The notes under the pieces: generated by a model
What the model was told of the DNA's origin: nothing
The model's database searches: none
Seen by the model: the letters and a program-made list of their open reading frames with translations, nothing else
Shown here: positions 6,588 to 14,384 of the stretch, in pieces
Layout of the letters: the number at the start of each line of letters is the position of its first letter
How positions within the stretch are numbered: position 1 is the stretch's first letter
Made by a program: the position numbers and the translations under genes
Assembly: GCA_023129715.1 (NCBI GenBank)
Contig: JAGMBO010000103.1
Location: 1 to 32,472, forward strand
Direction: 5' to 3'
Source: Candidatus Eiseniibacteriota bacterium
Lineage (GTDB): Bacteria; Eisenbacteria; RBG-16-71-46; CAIMUX01; WJJG01
Length of the DNA: 32,472 nt

Positions 6588-8168
6588 CTAGAACCCGGTC
6601 TCGAACTCGATCAGATCCCCCTGGGCGATCCGGATGCCATCCCCGACGGGCAGCGGTTCATCCATGCCGTCGAGATGGACCTGCAGGCTGTAGATGCCAG
6701 GCGCGACCGCGAACTTGCGCCACAGCGGCTCCTGATTGTCCCACCCCCGGCGCACCATCAGCGCGGGCTGATCGCCGGCGGCCGGGACCAGATCCCACCC
6801 GGTGACGCCTCCCGCGGCCGGCGGCAGCAGGGTGATCCCCGCGCCGAGCGCTACGGTGGTCTCCTCGCCCGGGCCGACCACGATATTCTCGGCGCACTGG
6901 GTCGCCTGCGGACTGCGGTAGTACTGGATCGCGAAGCGGTAGACGCCCGGCAGCACCGGCTTGGGCTTGAAGAGATAGTACCCGTTGTCGTGCTCTTCGA
7001 GAGTGATCGCCATCTCGGTGTTCTCGTTGTGGGAGAGCACGACCGCCTCGATCGACATGTCGTCGAGTTCGGGCGCCACATCAAAGGCTACCGCCCCGAA
7101 AACAACCTCGGTCGTCTCGCCGCCAACCACCGGCCAGGCGCCGCAAGAGACCTCGGTGGGCGGGCGGTAATTGGGATTGGCGTAGCCGAGGATGAGTTCG
7201 TACTCATCGGCCAGCAGGGGGTGCATGCTCTCGGCACCCGGATCGGTCACCGTCTTGACCGTCTGTCCGTCATTCGTGCGCACGATGCGGATCTGCGCCA
7301 GGCTGACCGTGCTCGTCGCGGGCAAGGTGATATGCAGCTTGCCGAGCCGGGTCGTCGCCGGTTTGGCGGTCATCCGCGCGTGCTCGACCTTCTCGATCAG
7401 CTCTTCCTCAACCGACTCGAAGGCGGCCAGCAAGGTCCCCGCATCCGGCGCCCCGAAGTAGCGTCCGCCGCCGGCCGCCGCGAGACAGGCCAGCTCGTCG
7501 CGCTCTTCCTCGGTGACATCGAAGCCAACGACGTGGAGGACGAACTGGATCCCGGTGGCCTTCAGATCGGCAACGACCGCGCAGGGATCCGCGTCACAGG
7601 TCTCCTTGCCGTCACTGATCAGGATGATCGTCGTCTCTGCCTCCCGGCTCTTGAGTGCCTCGACCACGGTTCGGATCGACGCCGCAATCGGCGTCTTGCC
7701 CTTCGGGGAGATCTCGGCGGCGCGCTCGATGAGCGCATCCCGGTCGGCGTTACCGGCGGGAAGGATGATCTCGACGTCTCCGCAATCCCCCTTGTGCCGG
7801 TGACCGTAGACGGTCAGGCCGGTCGTGATCTCAGCCGGTAGGGCGGGTACGATCTCGCCGAGCACACGGCGCGCGGCCGCAATCTTCGTCTCGCCGCCGG
7901 CATCGCCCCACATGCTGCCCGAGGCATCCAGGATGAACATCACCTCGGGAAACTCGCCGGCCCGATCCCCGTCACTCGTTGAGGCGCCCGTACTGGAAGC
8001 GCTCGCCTCCGGTGCCGTTGCCGGCATCGTTGCTGCCGCCACTGTCGCCGACGGCCCCGCCTCGTCAGCCAACGCCGCCTGGGCGGCCAGACCGGCTCCC
8101 AACAGGCCCCCGATGAGCAGGCCAGCCGCTCCCCAACGTCTTGACCGCATACCCAGTAACATGATCAT
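6588..8168 (-). CDS. Exported von Willebrand factor A (vWA) domain protein
   Basis: This 526-residue protein begins with a signal peptide (RSRRWGAAGLLIGGLLGAGLAAQAALA, cleavage near residue 35). A Ser/Thr/Ala-rich linker follows, then a vWA domain at about 74-255. The metal-ion-dependent adhesion site is intact: DASGS at 81-85, Thr159 in KGKTPIAAS and Asp186 in ILISDGKETCD. Such domains bind protein ligands through a metal. The remaining ~270 residues have no family I can name; they look like beta-sandwich repeats with PGVYRFAIQYY and PGIYSLQVHLDG. The domain layout matches a widespread family of periplasmic or surface vWA proteins of unknown function. AGGAGGG lies 7 bases before the first ATG, which sets the start. 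The gene lies 122 bases behind the beta-helix protein on the same strand and ends at a hairpin terminator, so the two may form one transcript. Confidence 0.85.
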   Translation of the reverse strand: MIMLLGMRSRRWGAAGLLIGGLLGAGLAAQAALADEAGPSATVAAATMPATAPEASASSTGASTSDGDRAGEFPEVMFILDASGSMWGDAGGETKIAAARRVLGEIVPALPAEITTGLTVYGHRHKGDCGDVEIILPAGNADRDALIERAAEISPKGKTPIAASIRTVVEALKSREAETTIILISDGKETCDADPCAVVADLKATGIQFVLHVVGFDVTEEERDELACLAAAGGGRYFGAPDAGTLLAAFESVEEELIEKVEHARMTAKPATTRLGKLHITLPATSTVSLAQIRIVRTNDGQTVKTVTDPGAESMHPLLADEYELILGYANPNYRPPTEVSCGAWPVVGGETTEVVFGAVAFDVAPELDDMSIEAVVLSHNENTEMAITLEEHDNGYYLFKPKPVLPGVYRFAIQYYRSPQATQCAENIVVGPGEETTVALGAGITLLPPAAGGVTGWDLVPAAGDQPALMVRRGWDNQEPLWRKFAVAPGIYSLQVHLDGMDEPLPVGDGIRIAQGDLIEFETGF

Positions 8169-8290
8169 GCCGCAACCCTCCTATCCGAGACCACGCTCGC
8201 CAAATCACTTCGCGCGCTTCGGCGCAGCCCAATGGGGCGAGACTCGTGCAAAGCCATCCAGAACGTCCTGCTCGACGATCCGAACGGCAA

Positions 8291-9673
8291 CTAGCGCGAC
8301 GCCATCCGTAGTTGCCAGATTTCATCAACTATGTCGGCCGTGGCCCCGTAGCCAGCCGCAGCGGAAAACGCCGGGAAGGGAGGCTCCTGCGGGTCGTAGG
8401 TCTGACGCGGCGCATAGTCACGGATCGCCACCGTGCCCCCCTGCAGGTTCATTCCCAGCATGCGGCGCACCTCGTTCGCCCAAGTATCCGCTGCCCGCAC
8501 GTTCTCGGAATCGACCATCGCTACGTCACCGAGCTGCAGGGGAATGCCGGTTGCCAACGAGACATTTCCCTCGGCCTCATCCACGGCGGGCACATCCTCG
8601 ATGTCTGCGACCGTCAGCGGGTGCTTGCGGCCGCCGGCGGTGACGATCATCGCCACCGCATCCGGTTCGCCGTCCCCGTGTAGGAACCCATTGCCGATGA
8701 AGTTGTTGTCGCTGATCGTCAACGCGGGCATGCGCCTGTTGAGTGCCAGAATCGCTCCGCCGAAGTTGCACTGGAACAGGTTGTTCGTGATCTGGATCTC
8801 ACGGGCCGCGTCGGCGGGGCCGATCTCGAGCGCGGCGGGATTTCCCGTGCCAGGATCGGGGTTGTATGCCCAGTTGAGGACAAAGCTACAATGGTCGACG
8901 GCGATCCGGGCCGGCTTGTTGCGGAAGCGGGCGCTGTCGAGTTTCAGCGGGATGCGGTTGTTGACGAACATGCAGTTCTGATAGCGGATCTCCGCCTGAT
9001 CGCTGGCAGCGCGAATGAGCGGTTCCATCACGCGGCTGGCCGAGTTCATGAACGTGCAGTTCTCGAAAGCCAACACCTCGGTCTCGAAGTAGTTGAACTT
9101 GAAGAAGGGATGCGTGCACGACCGTCCCACCAGGAGGCTGTTGGTCTTGCTGTCATAGCGATTCGACTGCCCTGTGTCGAAGAACATCCCATCGACGATG
9201 AACCCCTGGAGCTTCGAGTTGCGGGCAAATGCGACCAGGGGGGCGCTGCGCTCGGGAATCGTCGTGATCCAGCTCGGCGTGCTGAACGGATTGCGCAAGG
9301 CGAAGGCGGGGTCATAGCCCCCCTCGATGATCAGAACGCCTGCGGGATTGGTGAATTGGGGAAGCTGGTAGGCCCCCGAACCAAGATCGCCATCGTACTC
9401 ACCCTGGGCAACCTTGATGGTCACGGTGATCGCCCCACCCGCGTTGAGATCGTCGGCGGCCCGCGCAAAGGCCTTGCTCAGGTTCTTGACCCAGGCGCCC
9501 TCCCACTCCACCGCGGCTGTCTTCCCCAACGTCCGATCTCCGCCGACGAGATAAGTTATCTGACCGCTCTCGGCGCCTGCGGCCTGCGGCATGAACGAGC
9601 CGAGCGCGAGGGCCACACTGATCACCAGGGTGAGACGCTTCACTACCGAATTCGGATCGTAGTCCCTTCGCAT
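8291..9673 (-). CDS. Exported right-handed beta-helix-like protein
   Basis: This 460-residue protein has a signal peptide (VVKRLTLVISVALALGSFMPQAAGA, cleavage near residue 34). The body has the regular short-strand pattern of parallel beta-helix proteins: repeated 'N/D-C-x-F-x-x-N' turns such as FENCTFMNSASRV, YQNCMFVNNRIPL, VDHCSFVLNW, ITNNLFQCNFGGAI and ISDNNFIGNGF. The N-terminal part (VEWEGAWVKNLSKAFARA ... IKVAQGEYDGD ... IIEGGYDPAF) resembles the entry region of pectin-lyase-fold 'right-handed parallel beta-helix repeat' proteins found on surfaces of uncultured bacteria. No catalytic residues of a lyase or hydrolase could be assigned, so it may be adhesive or polysaccharide-binding. The start at 9673 is supported by GAGGAG 6 bases upstream; the open frame extends to 9925 without sense. 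It lies 285 bases downstream of the sugar transporter operon. Confidence 0.75.
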   Translation of the reverse strand: MRRDYDPNSVVKRLTLVISVALALGSFMPQAAGAESGQITYLVGGDRTLGKTAAVEWEGAWVKNLSKAFARAADDLNAGGAITVTIKVAQGEYDGDLGSGAYQLPQFTNPAGVLIIEGGYDPAFALRNPFSTPSWITTIPERSAPLVAFARNSKLQGFIVDGMFFDTGQSNRYDSKTNSLLVGRSCTHPFFKFNYFETEVLAFENCTFMNSASRVMEPLIRAASDQAEIRYQNCMFVNNRIPLKLDSARFRNKPARIAVDHCSFVLNWAYNPDPGTGNPAALEIGPADAAREIQITNNLFQCNFGGAILALNRRMPALTISDNNFIGNGFLHGDGEPDAVAMIVTAGGRKHPLTVADIEDVPAVDEAEGNVSLATGIPLQLGDVAMVDSENVRAADTWANEVRRMLGMNLQGGTVAIRDYAPRQTYDPQEPPFPAFSAAAGYGATADIVDEIWQLRMASR

Positions 9674-9958
9674 GTCGCTCTCCTCTTCTGATTGGGGAGG
9701 GTCGTGCCTTGACGACAGTTCCTGCGGGTCGTCGCGGCATGGGGGAGCAGCGCACAGGAGTTCACCGGGGCTCTTGGCCCTCAGCCGCACGCCTGCATGG
9801 GATTCCCCCCACGAGGTTTCCCGTCCTGCTCTCAAGGATCGCCCACTCGCCACCGGTCTGAAGGAGGGATGGAGTTGGCCGGCATTCAGGGCGCTGCGCC
9901 TACCGGCCCGGCCGGCAGGCGACATCCGCCGACTAGCAGGGCACTGGGGGCGATGATC
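9674..9958. other. Intergenic region between malG-like and beta-helix genes
   Basis: No gene is supported here. A GC-rich inverted repeat, cctaccgg (9899-9906) and ccggcagg (9912-9919), lies about 40 bases after the permease stop. It could act as a terminator or mRNA stabiliser for the transporter operon, although no T-run follows. Confidence 0.45.
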
Positions 9959-10801
9959 CTAACCCTTTACTCCACCAAGGGTTAGACCACCAACCAGGAA
10001 CCGATTGAGGATCAGGAAAAGCGCGACGACCGGGAGGGAAACGAGCAGGCTCCCAGCCGAGTAGGTCGCCCATTCGGTCTGGAAGGTTCCGGCAAGCCCC
10101 TCCAACCCGAGCGGCAGGGTGTAGAGCGACTGGCTGCTCAGGATCACCCGGGCGACGATGAACTCCGACCAGCCGGCCATGAAGGAGAAGAGCCCGGTGA
10201 TCATCAGGGCGGGGCGCGCCAGCGGCAGGACCACCCGCACGAAGGCGCCGATCTGGCTCGCGCCGTCGACCATCGCCGCCTCCTCGAGATCGCGCGGAAT
10301 CGTGTCGTAGTAGCCTTTCATCGTCCAGACGGTGAAGGGCAGCACGGTTGCCGTGTAGGCGACGACCAGTCCCATCAACGTGTCGACCAATCCCAACCCG
10401 CGCATCAGCACGAAGAGCGGCAGCAAAAGCATCGTCGCCGGGAACATCTGGGTCACCAGCAACCCAATCATGCCCGACCTACGCCCCGGGAAGCTGAACC
10501 GCGAGAAGGCATAGCCGGCGGTCGAGGCCAGGGTGACGCCCAGCAGGGTTACGGCGATCGCCACGATCAGCGAGTTGCGCATCCAGAGCAGGAAGGGCTT
10601 ATCGAGGAGGATCGAGACATAGGCACGCACGGTCGCATTCTCGGGAATCAGGCTCAGAGAGGTCGTGTAGAGCGCGTTCGATGGACGCAGCGACGTATTG
10701 ATCACAACCAGCACCGGATAGACGGTGATCGCCGTGATCGCGATGATCACGGCATAGAGTAGGATACGGCGCACGACACGCGACAACTTGTTGCTCTTCA
10801 T
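9959..10801 (-). CDS. ABC sugar transporter permease, MalG type
   Basis: One of two inner-membrane subunits that form the translocation channel of a type I carbohydrate importer (CUT1). About six membrane segments are visible in 280 residues. The cytoplasmic EAA loop, LEEAAMVDGASQIGAFVRVVLP, docks on the ATPase. LRPSNALYTTSLSLIP at the N-terminus and the 'GYAFSRFSFPGRR' segment are typical of MalG relatives. The ATG at 10801 overlaps the upstream permease stop as ATGA and has GGAGG 4 bases upstream, so the two permeases are translationally coupled. A longer open start at 10840 would overlap more and lacks support. The substrate is probably a maltooligosaccharide from context, but permease sequence alone does not prove it. 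Confidence 0.93.
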   Translation of the reverse strand: MKSNKLSRVVRRILLYAVIIAITAITVYPVLVVINTSLRPSNALYTTSLSLIPENATVRAYVSILLDKPFLLWMRNSLIVAIAVTLLGVTLASTAGYAFSRFSFPGRRSGMIGLLVTQMFPATMLLLPLFVLMRGLGLVDTLMGLVVAYTATVLPFTVWTMKGYYDTIPRDLEEAAMVDGASQIGAFVRVVLPLARPALMITGLFSFMAGWSEFIVARVILSSQSLYTLPLGLEGLAGTFQTEWATYSAGSLLVSLPVVALFLILNRFLVGGLTLGGVKG

Positions 10802-11682
10802 CGTGCCTCCGCGAGCACCCGGGTCGTCTTCATGTACCACAGGATGAACCCCAGCAGCACCAGGAAGATCATCACCGAGAAGGCGGCGGCATAGCCGTAG
10901 CGGTAGTAGCTAAAGGCCGCCTTGTAGACATAGGTCACCAGAATGTGGGTCTGATCAGCCGGCTCTCCCCCGCGCGTGACCAACCAGATGACATTCAGGT
11001 TGTTGAAGGTCCAGATCGTCCCCAGTGAGATCGCCGGCACCATGATGGGTTTCAGCATCGGAATCGTCACTCGGCGCAGCTTCTGCCAGGCCGAAGCGCC
11101 GTCGATCGAGGCGGCTTCATAGAGCTCATCGGGTATCGACTGCAGGCCTCCCAGGGCAATGATCATCATGAAGGGAAAGCCGAGCCAGATATTGGTGATC
11201 GTTGCGGCGGCGAAGGCCCCCGTCTCGTGCGAGAGCCAGGGTACCGGATCGATGCCGAACCGTTCGAGGATTAGATTGATCGCGCCATACTGGTAGTTGA
11301 ACATCCCGCGCCAGGTCAGGGCGACGATGTACTGGGGCATCGCCCAGGGCAGAATGAGCAGGGCCCGAAATATGCCCCGCCCGCGAACTTGCTGGTTGAG
11401 CAAAAGTGCGACACCCACACCGATCACGACATGGAAAAAGACATTGATTCCCGTCCAGGCAATCGTCTTCGCCAGCACGGTGTAGAGCTCGGACTCGAGG
11501 AAGATCTTGCCGTAGTTGTCGAAGCCAATCAGATGCGCATCGCGAACGTGATAGAGGCTCATGTTGGAGAGGGAAATCCAGAAGTTGTAGAGGAAGGGGT
11601 AGAGGATGACCGCGGCGATTACCAGCGCCGTGGGCAAGAGCAGCGCGTAGGGAAGACGGTATCGCACGGGAAGAATAGACAT
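10798..11682 (-). CDS. ABC sugar transporter permease, MalF type
   Basis: Partner permease of the CUT1-type importer, 294 residues. It is the short form without the long periplasmic loop of E. coli MalF. The first helix (LPYALLLPTALVIAAVILYPFLYNFWISLSN) carries the family 'P-x-x-Y-N-x-x-x-S' signature. Later come FDNYGKIFLE, LLNQQVRGRGIFRALLILPWAMP and the EAA loop YEAASIDGASAWQKLRRVTIP. It starts 12 bases after the binding-protein gene and its stop overlaps the MalG-type start (ATGA), so it is part of a four-gene operon. The protein sits in the inner membrane. Specificity is inferred to be alpha-glucan oligosaccharides from the surrounding amylase and glucan-binding genes. Confidence 0.93.
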   Translation of the reverse strand: MSILPVRYRLPYALLLPTALVIAAVILYPFLYNFWISLSNMSLYHVRDAHLIGFDNYGKIFLESELYTVLAKTIAWTGINVFFHVVIGVGVALLLNQQVRGRGIFRALLILPWAMPQYIVALTWRGMFNYQYGAINLILERFGIDPVPWLSHETGAFAAATITNIWLGFPFMMIIALGGLQSIPDELYEAASIDGASAWQKLRRVTIPMLKPIMVPAISLGTIWTFNNLNVIWLVTRGGEPADQTHILVTYVYKAAFSYYRYGYAAAFSVMIFLVLLGFILWYMKTTRVLAEAR

Positions 11683-11694
11683 CGCCCGGTCCGC

Positions 11695-12951
11695 CTACTG
11701 CCTCATCTCGGCGATCTTCTTGATTGCCCGGTCCTGCATCTCCTGAGCCGCCGCGGCGGGCGTCAGCGCTCCGTTCCAGACGCTCTGGACCGCCGGACGC
11801 ATCGCATCCCAAATCGCCCGCATCTCCACGACGACCGGCATGCGCCGTCCGACTTCGACCTGGGCGATCGAGGCGCTCAAGACCGGGTCGCCGGCAATGC
11901 GCACGTCGTCGTAGGCCGCCCGCCGCGTCGGCAGAGTCCCCAGACGGGTGGCGAATTCGATCTGCGATTCGGTCGAGGTCACGAAGCGCAGGAAATCGAG
12001 CACGCGTGCCAGATGCTCCCCTTTCACCCGCTCGCTCACCGAGTAACCCTTCGAGGAAATCATCGGCCCCGGCCAGCGCCCAGTCTCCTCGATCCAGGGA
12101 ATGCGGGTGATCGCGAAGGGAATCCCCGCCTTGCGGTAGGCCGACAAGGACCAGGGCCCATTGATGATCATCGCCGCCCGGCCTTCCTTGAACATCGTGT
12201 CGGCCAACTCGTAGTCGCATTCACGAGGGATGACGCCATGCTCGTTACGCAGCGACGAGAGCAGCTCGAGTGCGCGCACCATCGCCGGGCTCGCGAGTGT
12301 CGGCCGGCCGGCGGCATCTATCACCCAACCCCCATAACCGGTCAGGAACGGAATCAGCCAGAACGGCTCACTGACGTCGAAAACCAGGCCGTAACGCTCC
12401 GGCGTGCCATCGCCGTCGGCATCGAGCGTGGCGGCCTCGGCCGCAGCGAGAAACTCCGCCATCGTCGCCGGCGCGGCATCGATGAGATCCTGATTGTAGA
12501 GCAGCGTGAGATGGTTGCCGAGTTGATCGGGCAAGGCCCACACGTGGCCATCCAGCGTGTCGAACGCCTCGGGGCGAAAACGCGCCAGTTCGTCGGCGGG
12601 AAAGATCTCGTCGATCGGGTGGATGAGCTTCATTACCGAGAACGGTCCCACCTGATCCGAAGGGCCGAAGACCAGATCGGGCCCCCCGCCCCCCAGCGCT
12701 GCCGTCTGGAACTGGGTGCGCACATCTTCGGTGTTGTAGTGCGCGACCTCGACCCGCGTGCCGGGATGGGCCGCCTGGTACTCGGCCACCAGAACATGCA
12801 GGATCTCGCGCTCCTCAGGGTCCATCTGCTCCCAGAGGGTGATCGTCTGATCTCCCCCACCACCACAACCGCCCAACAGAACGGAGGTACCGAGCAGGCA
12901 AACCACCGCACAGCAGGGCAGTCGCCATCGAAACGCAGGCAAACTGATCAT
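11695..12951 (-). CDS. Sugar-binding lipoprotein of ABC transporter, MalE type
   Basis: Extracytoplasmic solute-binding protein (family 1) of 418 residues that captures the sugar and delivers it to the permeases. It has a lipoprotein signal ending LLGGC with Cys29 as the acylation site. A Gly-rich tether and the mature fold follow: ITLWEQMDPEER, GPDLVFGPSDQVG, HVWALPDQLGNHLTLLYNQD, a Ca-like DADGDGTPERYG loop and KEGRAAMIINGPWSLSAYRKAG. The two-lobe order matches maltose/maltodextrin- and multiple-sugar-binding proteins. Lipid anchoring of the binding protein is normal in Gram-positives and found in some diderm phyla. The ATG overlaps the ATPase stop (ATGA at 12951-12948), and the MalF-type gene follows 12 bases downstream. 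Confidence 0.92.
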   Translation of the reverse strand: MISLPAFRWRLPCCAVVCLLGTSVLLGGCGGGGDQTITLWEQMDPEEREILHVLVAEYQAAHPGTRVEVAHYNTEDVRTQFQTAALGGGGPDLVFGPSDQVGPFSVMKLIHPIDEIFPADELARFRPEAFDTLDGHVWALPDQLGNHLTLLYNQDLIDAAPATMAEFLAAAEAATLDADGDGTPERYGLVFDVSEPFWLIPFLTGYGGWVIDAAGRPTLASPAMVRALELLSSLRNEHGVIPRECDYELADTMFKEGRAAMIINGPWSLSAYRKAGIPFAITRIPWIEETGRWPGPMISSKGYSVSERVKGEHLARVLDFLRFVTSTESQIEFATRLGTLPTRRAAYDDVRIAGDPVLSASIAQVEVGRRMPVVVEMRAIWDAMRPAVQSVWNGALTPAAAAQEMQDRAIKKIAEMRQ

Positions 12952-14030
12952 GGACGGATCCTCTCCTCGGTCTGGGGGTCGAAGAAATGTGCCTGGGTGA
13001 GATTGAGGCAGAAACGCACCTGATCTCCGATCTCCAGCCGCACCGCCCCGCCCGCACGAGACACCAGCGGCGCGCCTTCGACCTGGGCGTAGACATAGGA
13101 ATCCCCGCCGGTTTGCTCGACGAGATTGGCGCGGGCCGTGACCTCGCCCTCCGGGCTCAGGTCGACGTGCTCCGGCCGCAGTCCCAGGATGACGCGCTTG
13201 CCGCGGTACCCCATCAGCAGGTCGCGGGCCTCCTCCGGCAGGACGAACTTGGCGCCTGCCGCCACGAGCTGTCCGTCTGTGCCTTCCGGAACCTGCGCGT
13301 CGAAAAAGTTCATGCGTGGGCTGCCGATGAACCCGGCCACGAAGAGATTGACCGGCTGCTGATAGATGGCCAACGGCTCACCGACCTGTTGGACGATGCC
13401 TTCGCGCAGCACGACGATCCGTTGGCCCATGGTCATCGCCTCGACCTGATCGTGGGTCACATAGATCGTCGTCACCTGGAGGCGGCGATGCAGCGCGGAG
13501 ATCTCGGCACGCATCTCGGTGCGCAGCTTGGCATCGAGATTCGAGAGGGGTTCGTCGAAGAGGAAAACCTGCGGCTGGCGAACGATCGCCCGCCCGAGAG
13601 CAATGCGCTGGCGCTCTCCGCCGGAGAGCTGCTTGGGCAGCTTCTCGAGCAGCGGCTCGACCCCCAGCATCTCGGCCGCCTCCCGCACCGCCTTGTCCAA
13701 CTCCTCCTTGGGCACCCGCCGGATGCGCAAGCCGAAGGCGATATTGTCGTAGGCGGTCATGTGGGGATAGAGGGCGTAGGACTGAAACACCATGGCGATG
13801 TCGCGATCCTTCGGCGCCACATCGTTGACCATGCGCTCACCGATCCAGACCTCGCCACGGGTCGCCTCCTCCAGGCCGGCGACGATCCGCAGAATCGTCG
13901 ACTTGCCGCAGCCCGAGGGACCGACAAGCACAACGAATTCCCTGTCATGGAATTCGAGGTCGAGACCCTTGAGGACCTCCTTGCCCCGCCCATAGACCTT
14001 GTCGACGTTTTTGAGAATCACAGTGGCCAT
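12948..14030 (-). CDS. ABC transporter ATPase, MalK/UgpC family
   Basis: Cytoplasmic ATPase that powers the sugar importer, 360 residues. All motifs are intact: Walker A GPSGCGKST (37-45), Q-loop Gln83 in FQSYALYPHM, signature LSGGERQR (135-142), Walker B VFLFDE (155-160), D-loop SNLDAKLR and H-loop His193 in VTHDQ. The C-terminal regulatory OB domain typical of MalK follows from about 240 (MNFFDAQ ... ILGLRPEHVDL ... HFFD). The start is set at MATVILKNV by homology. The frame is open to 14273, but the extension is Pro/His/Arg-rich sequence read from a hexamer repeat and is not real. It is the first gene of the operon ATPase, binding protein, permease, permease. The ribosome site before 14030 is weak. 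Confidence 0.95.
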   Translation of the reverse strand: MATVILKNVDKVYGRGKEVLKGLDLEFHDREFVVLVGPSGCGKSTILRIVAGLEEATRGEVWIGERMVNDVAPKDRDIAMVFQSYALYPHMTAYDNIAFGLRIRRVPKEELDKAVREAAEMLGVEPLLEKLPKQLSGGERQRIALGRAIVRQPQVFLFDEPLSNLDAKLRTEMRAEISALHRRLQVTTIYVTHDQVEAMTMGQRIVVLREGIVQQVGEPLAIYQQPVNLFVAGFIGSPRMNFFDAQVPEGTDGQLVAAGAKFVLPEEARDLLMGYRGKRVILGLRPEHVDLSPEGEVTARANLVEQTGGDSYVYAQVEGAPLVSRAGGAVRLEIGDQVRFCLNLTQAHFFDPQTEERIRP

Positions 14031-14116
14031 CTGACCCAGGATTAACACCGAAACGGGCGGCGCGAGCAAGCCCCGAGTCGGCCGGAGCGTCGGTTGCGCA
14101 AGAGCGTGGATCCGGA

Positions 14117-14180
14117 TGTGGGCATGGGCATGGCGTGGGCGTGGGCATGGGCATGGGCATGGCGTGGGCGTGGGCATGGC
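14117..14180. repeat. Hexanucleotide tandem repeat (gtgggc/atgggc)
   Basis: About ten imperfect units of gtgggc, atgggc and atggcg-type hexamers run through these 64 bases. They lie between the ATPase start and the palindrome. Read as protein on the minus strand they give meaningless His-Ala and Pro-Cys runs. A slippage-prone microsatellite upstream of an operon can vary in length, but no function is shown. Confidence 0.85.
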
Positions 14181-14261
14181 CGGGCCTTGGGCCGCAGGGG
14201 CGGAGCAGTCTAACGCTTGCCTCACCTGGACGTTGAGTCGACTGCGTGTTAGACTCTGTAT

Positions 14262-14277
14262 GGGTATTTGCATACCC
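14262..14277. promoter_or_regulatory. Palindrome, candidate operator
   Basis: GGGTAT and ATACCC form a perfect 6-base inverted repeat around the 4-base spacer TTGC. It lies 108 bases before the plus-strand gene and about 230 bases before the transporter ATPase. Its position in a shared divergent region suits a sugar-responsive repressor or activator site, but no regulator gene is present in the window. Confidence 0.45.
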
Positions 14278-14384
14278 GAACGAGATTCCTCTCGGGGCAG
14301 CGGGCACCGCGGGAGTCTTCACAGACAAGCAGGGAATGCCGTGGCCCGGCGGCGTGGCAAGGGCAGCGAAAGGGGAGACCACCT

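Larger units (their letters stand above)
14031..14384. promoter_or_regulatory. Divergent control region between transporter operon and secreted protein gene
   Basis: This 354-base region separates the minus-strand transporter operon from the plus-strand gene at 14385 and must contain both promoters. It holds a hexamer repeat (14117-14180), an 8-base inverted pair AGTCTAAC (14207-14214) and GTTAGACT (14248-14255), and the palindrome GGGTAT-TTGC-ATACCC (14262-14277). I could not identify a convincing -35/-10 pair on either strand. Confidence 0.6.

Noticed and set aside
6492-7841. Plus-strand open frame opposite the vWA gene
   Set aside because: It has no recognisable domains; the minus-strand vWA gene has an intact MIDAS, a signal peptide and a strong ribosome site.
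11389-13023. Long plus-strand open frames opposite the binding-protein and ATPase genes
   Set aside because: They are shadows of the transporter operon, whose genes have intact family motifs and ATGA couplings.
14117-14180. Replication-origin iterons
   Set aside because: The units are only hexamers with no DnaA-box sequences or AT-rich region nearby; a microsatellite fits better.
14031-14273. N-terminal extension of the MalK-type ATPase
   Set aside because: It is encoded by the hexamer repeat and palindrome region and gives Pro/Cys/His-Ala runs; the family N-terminus begins at 14030.
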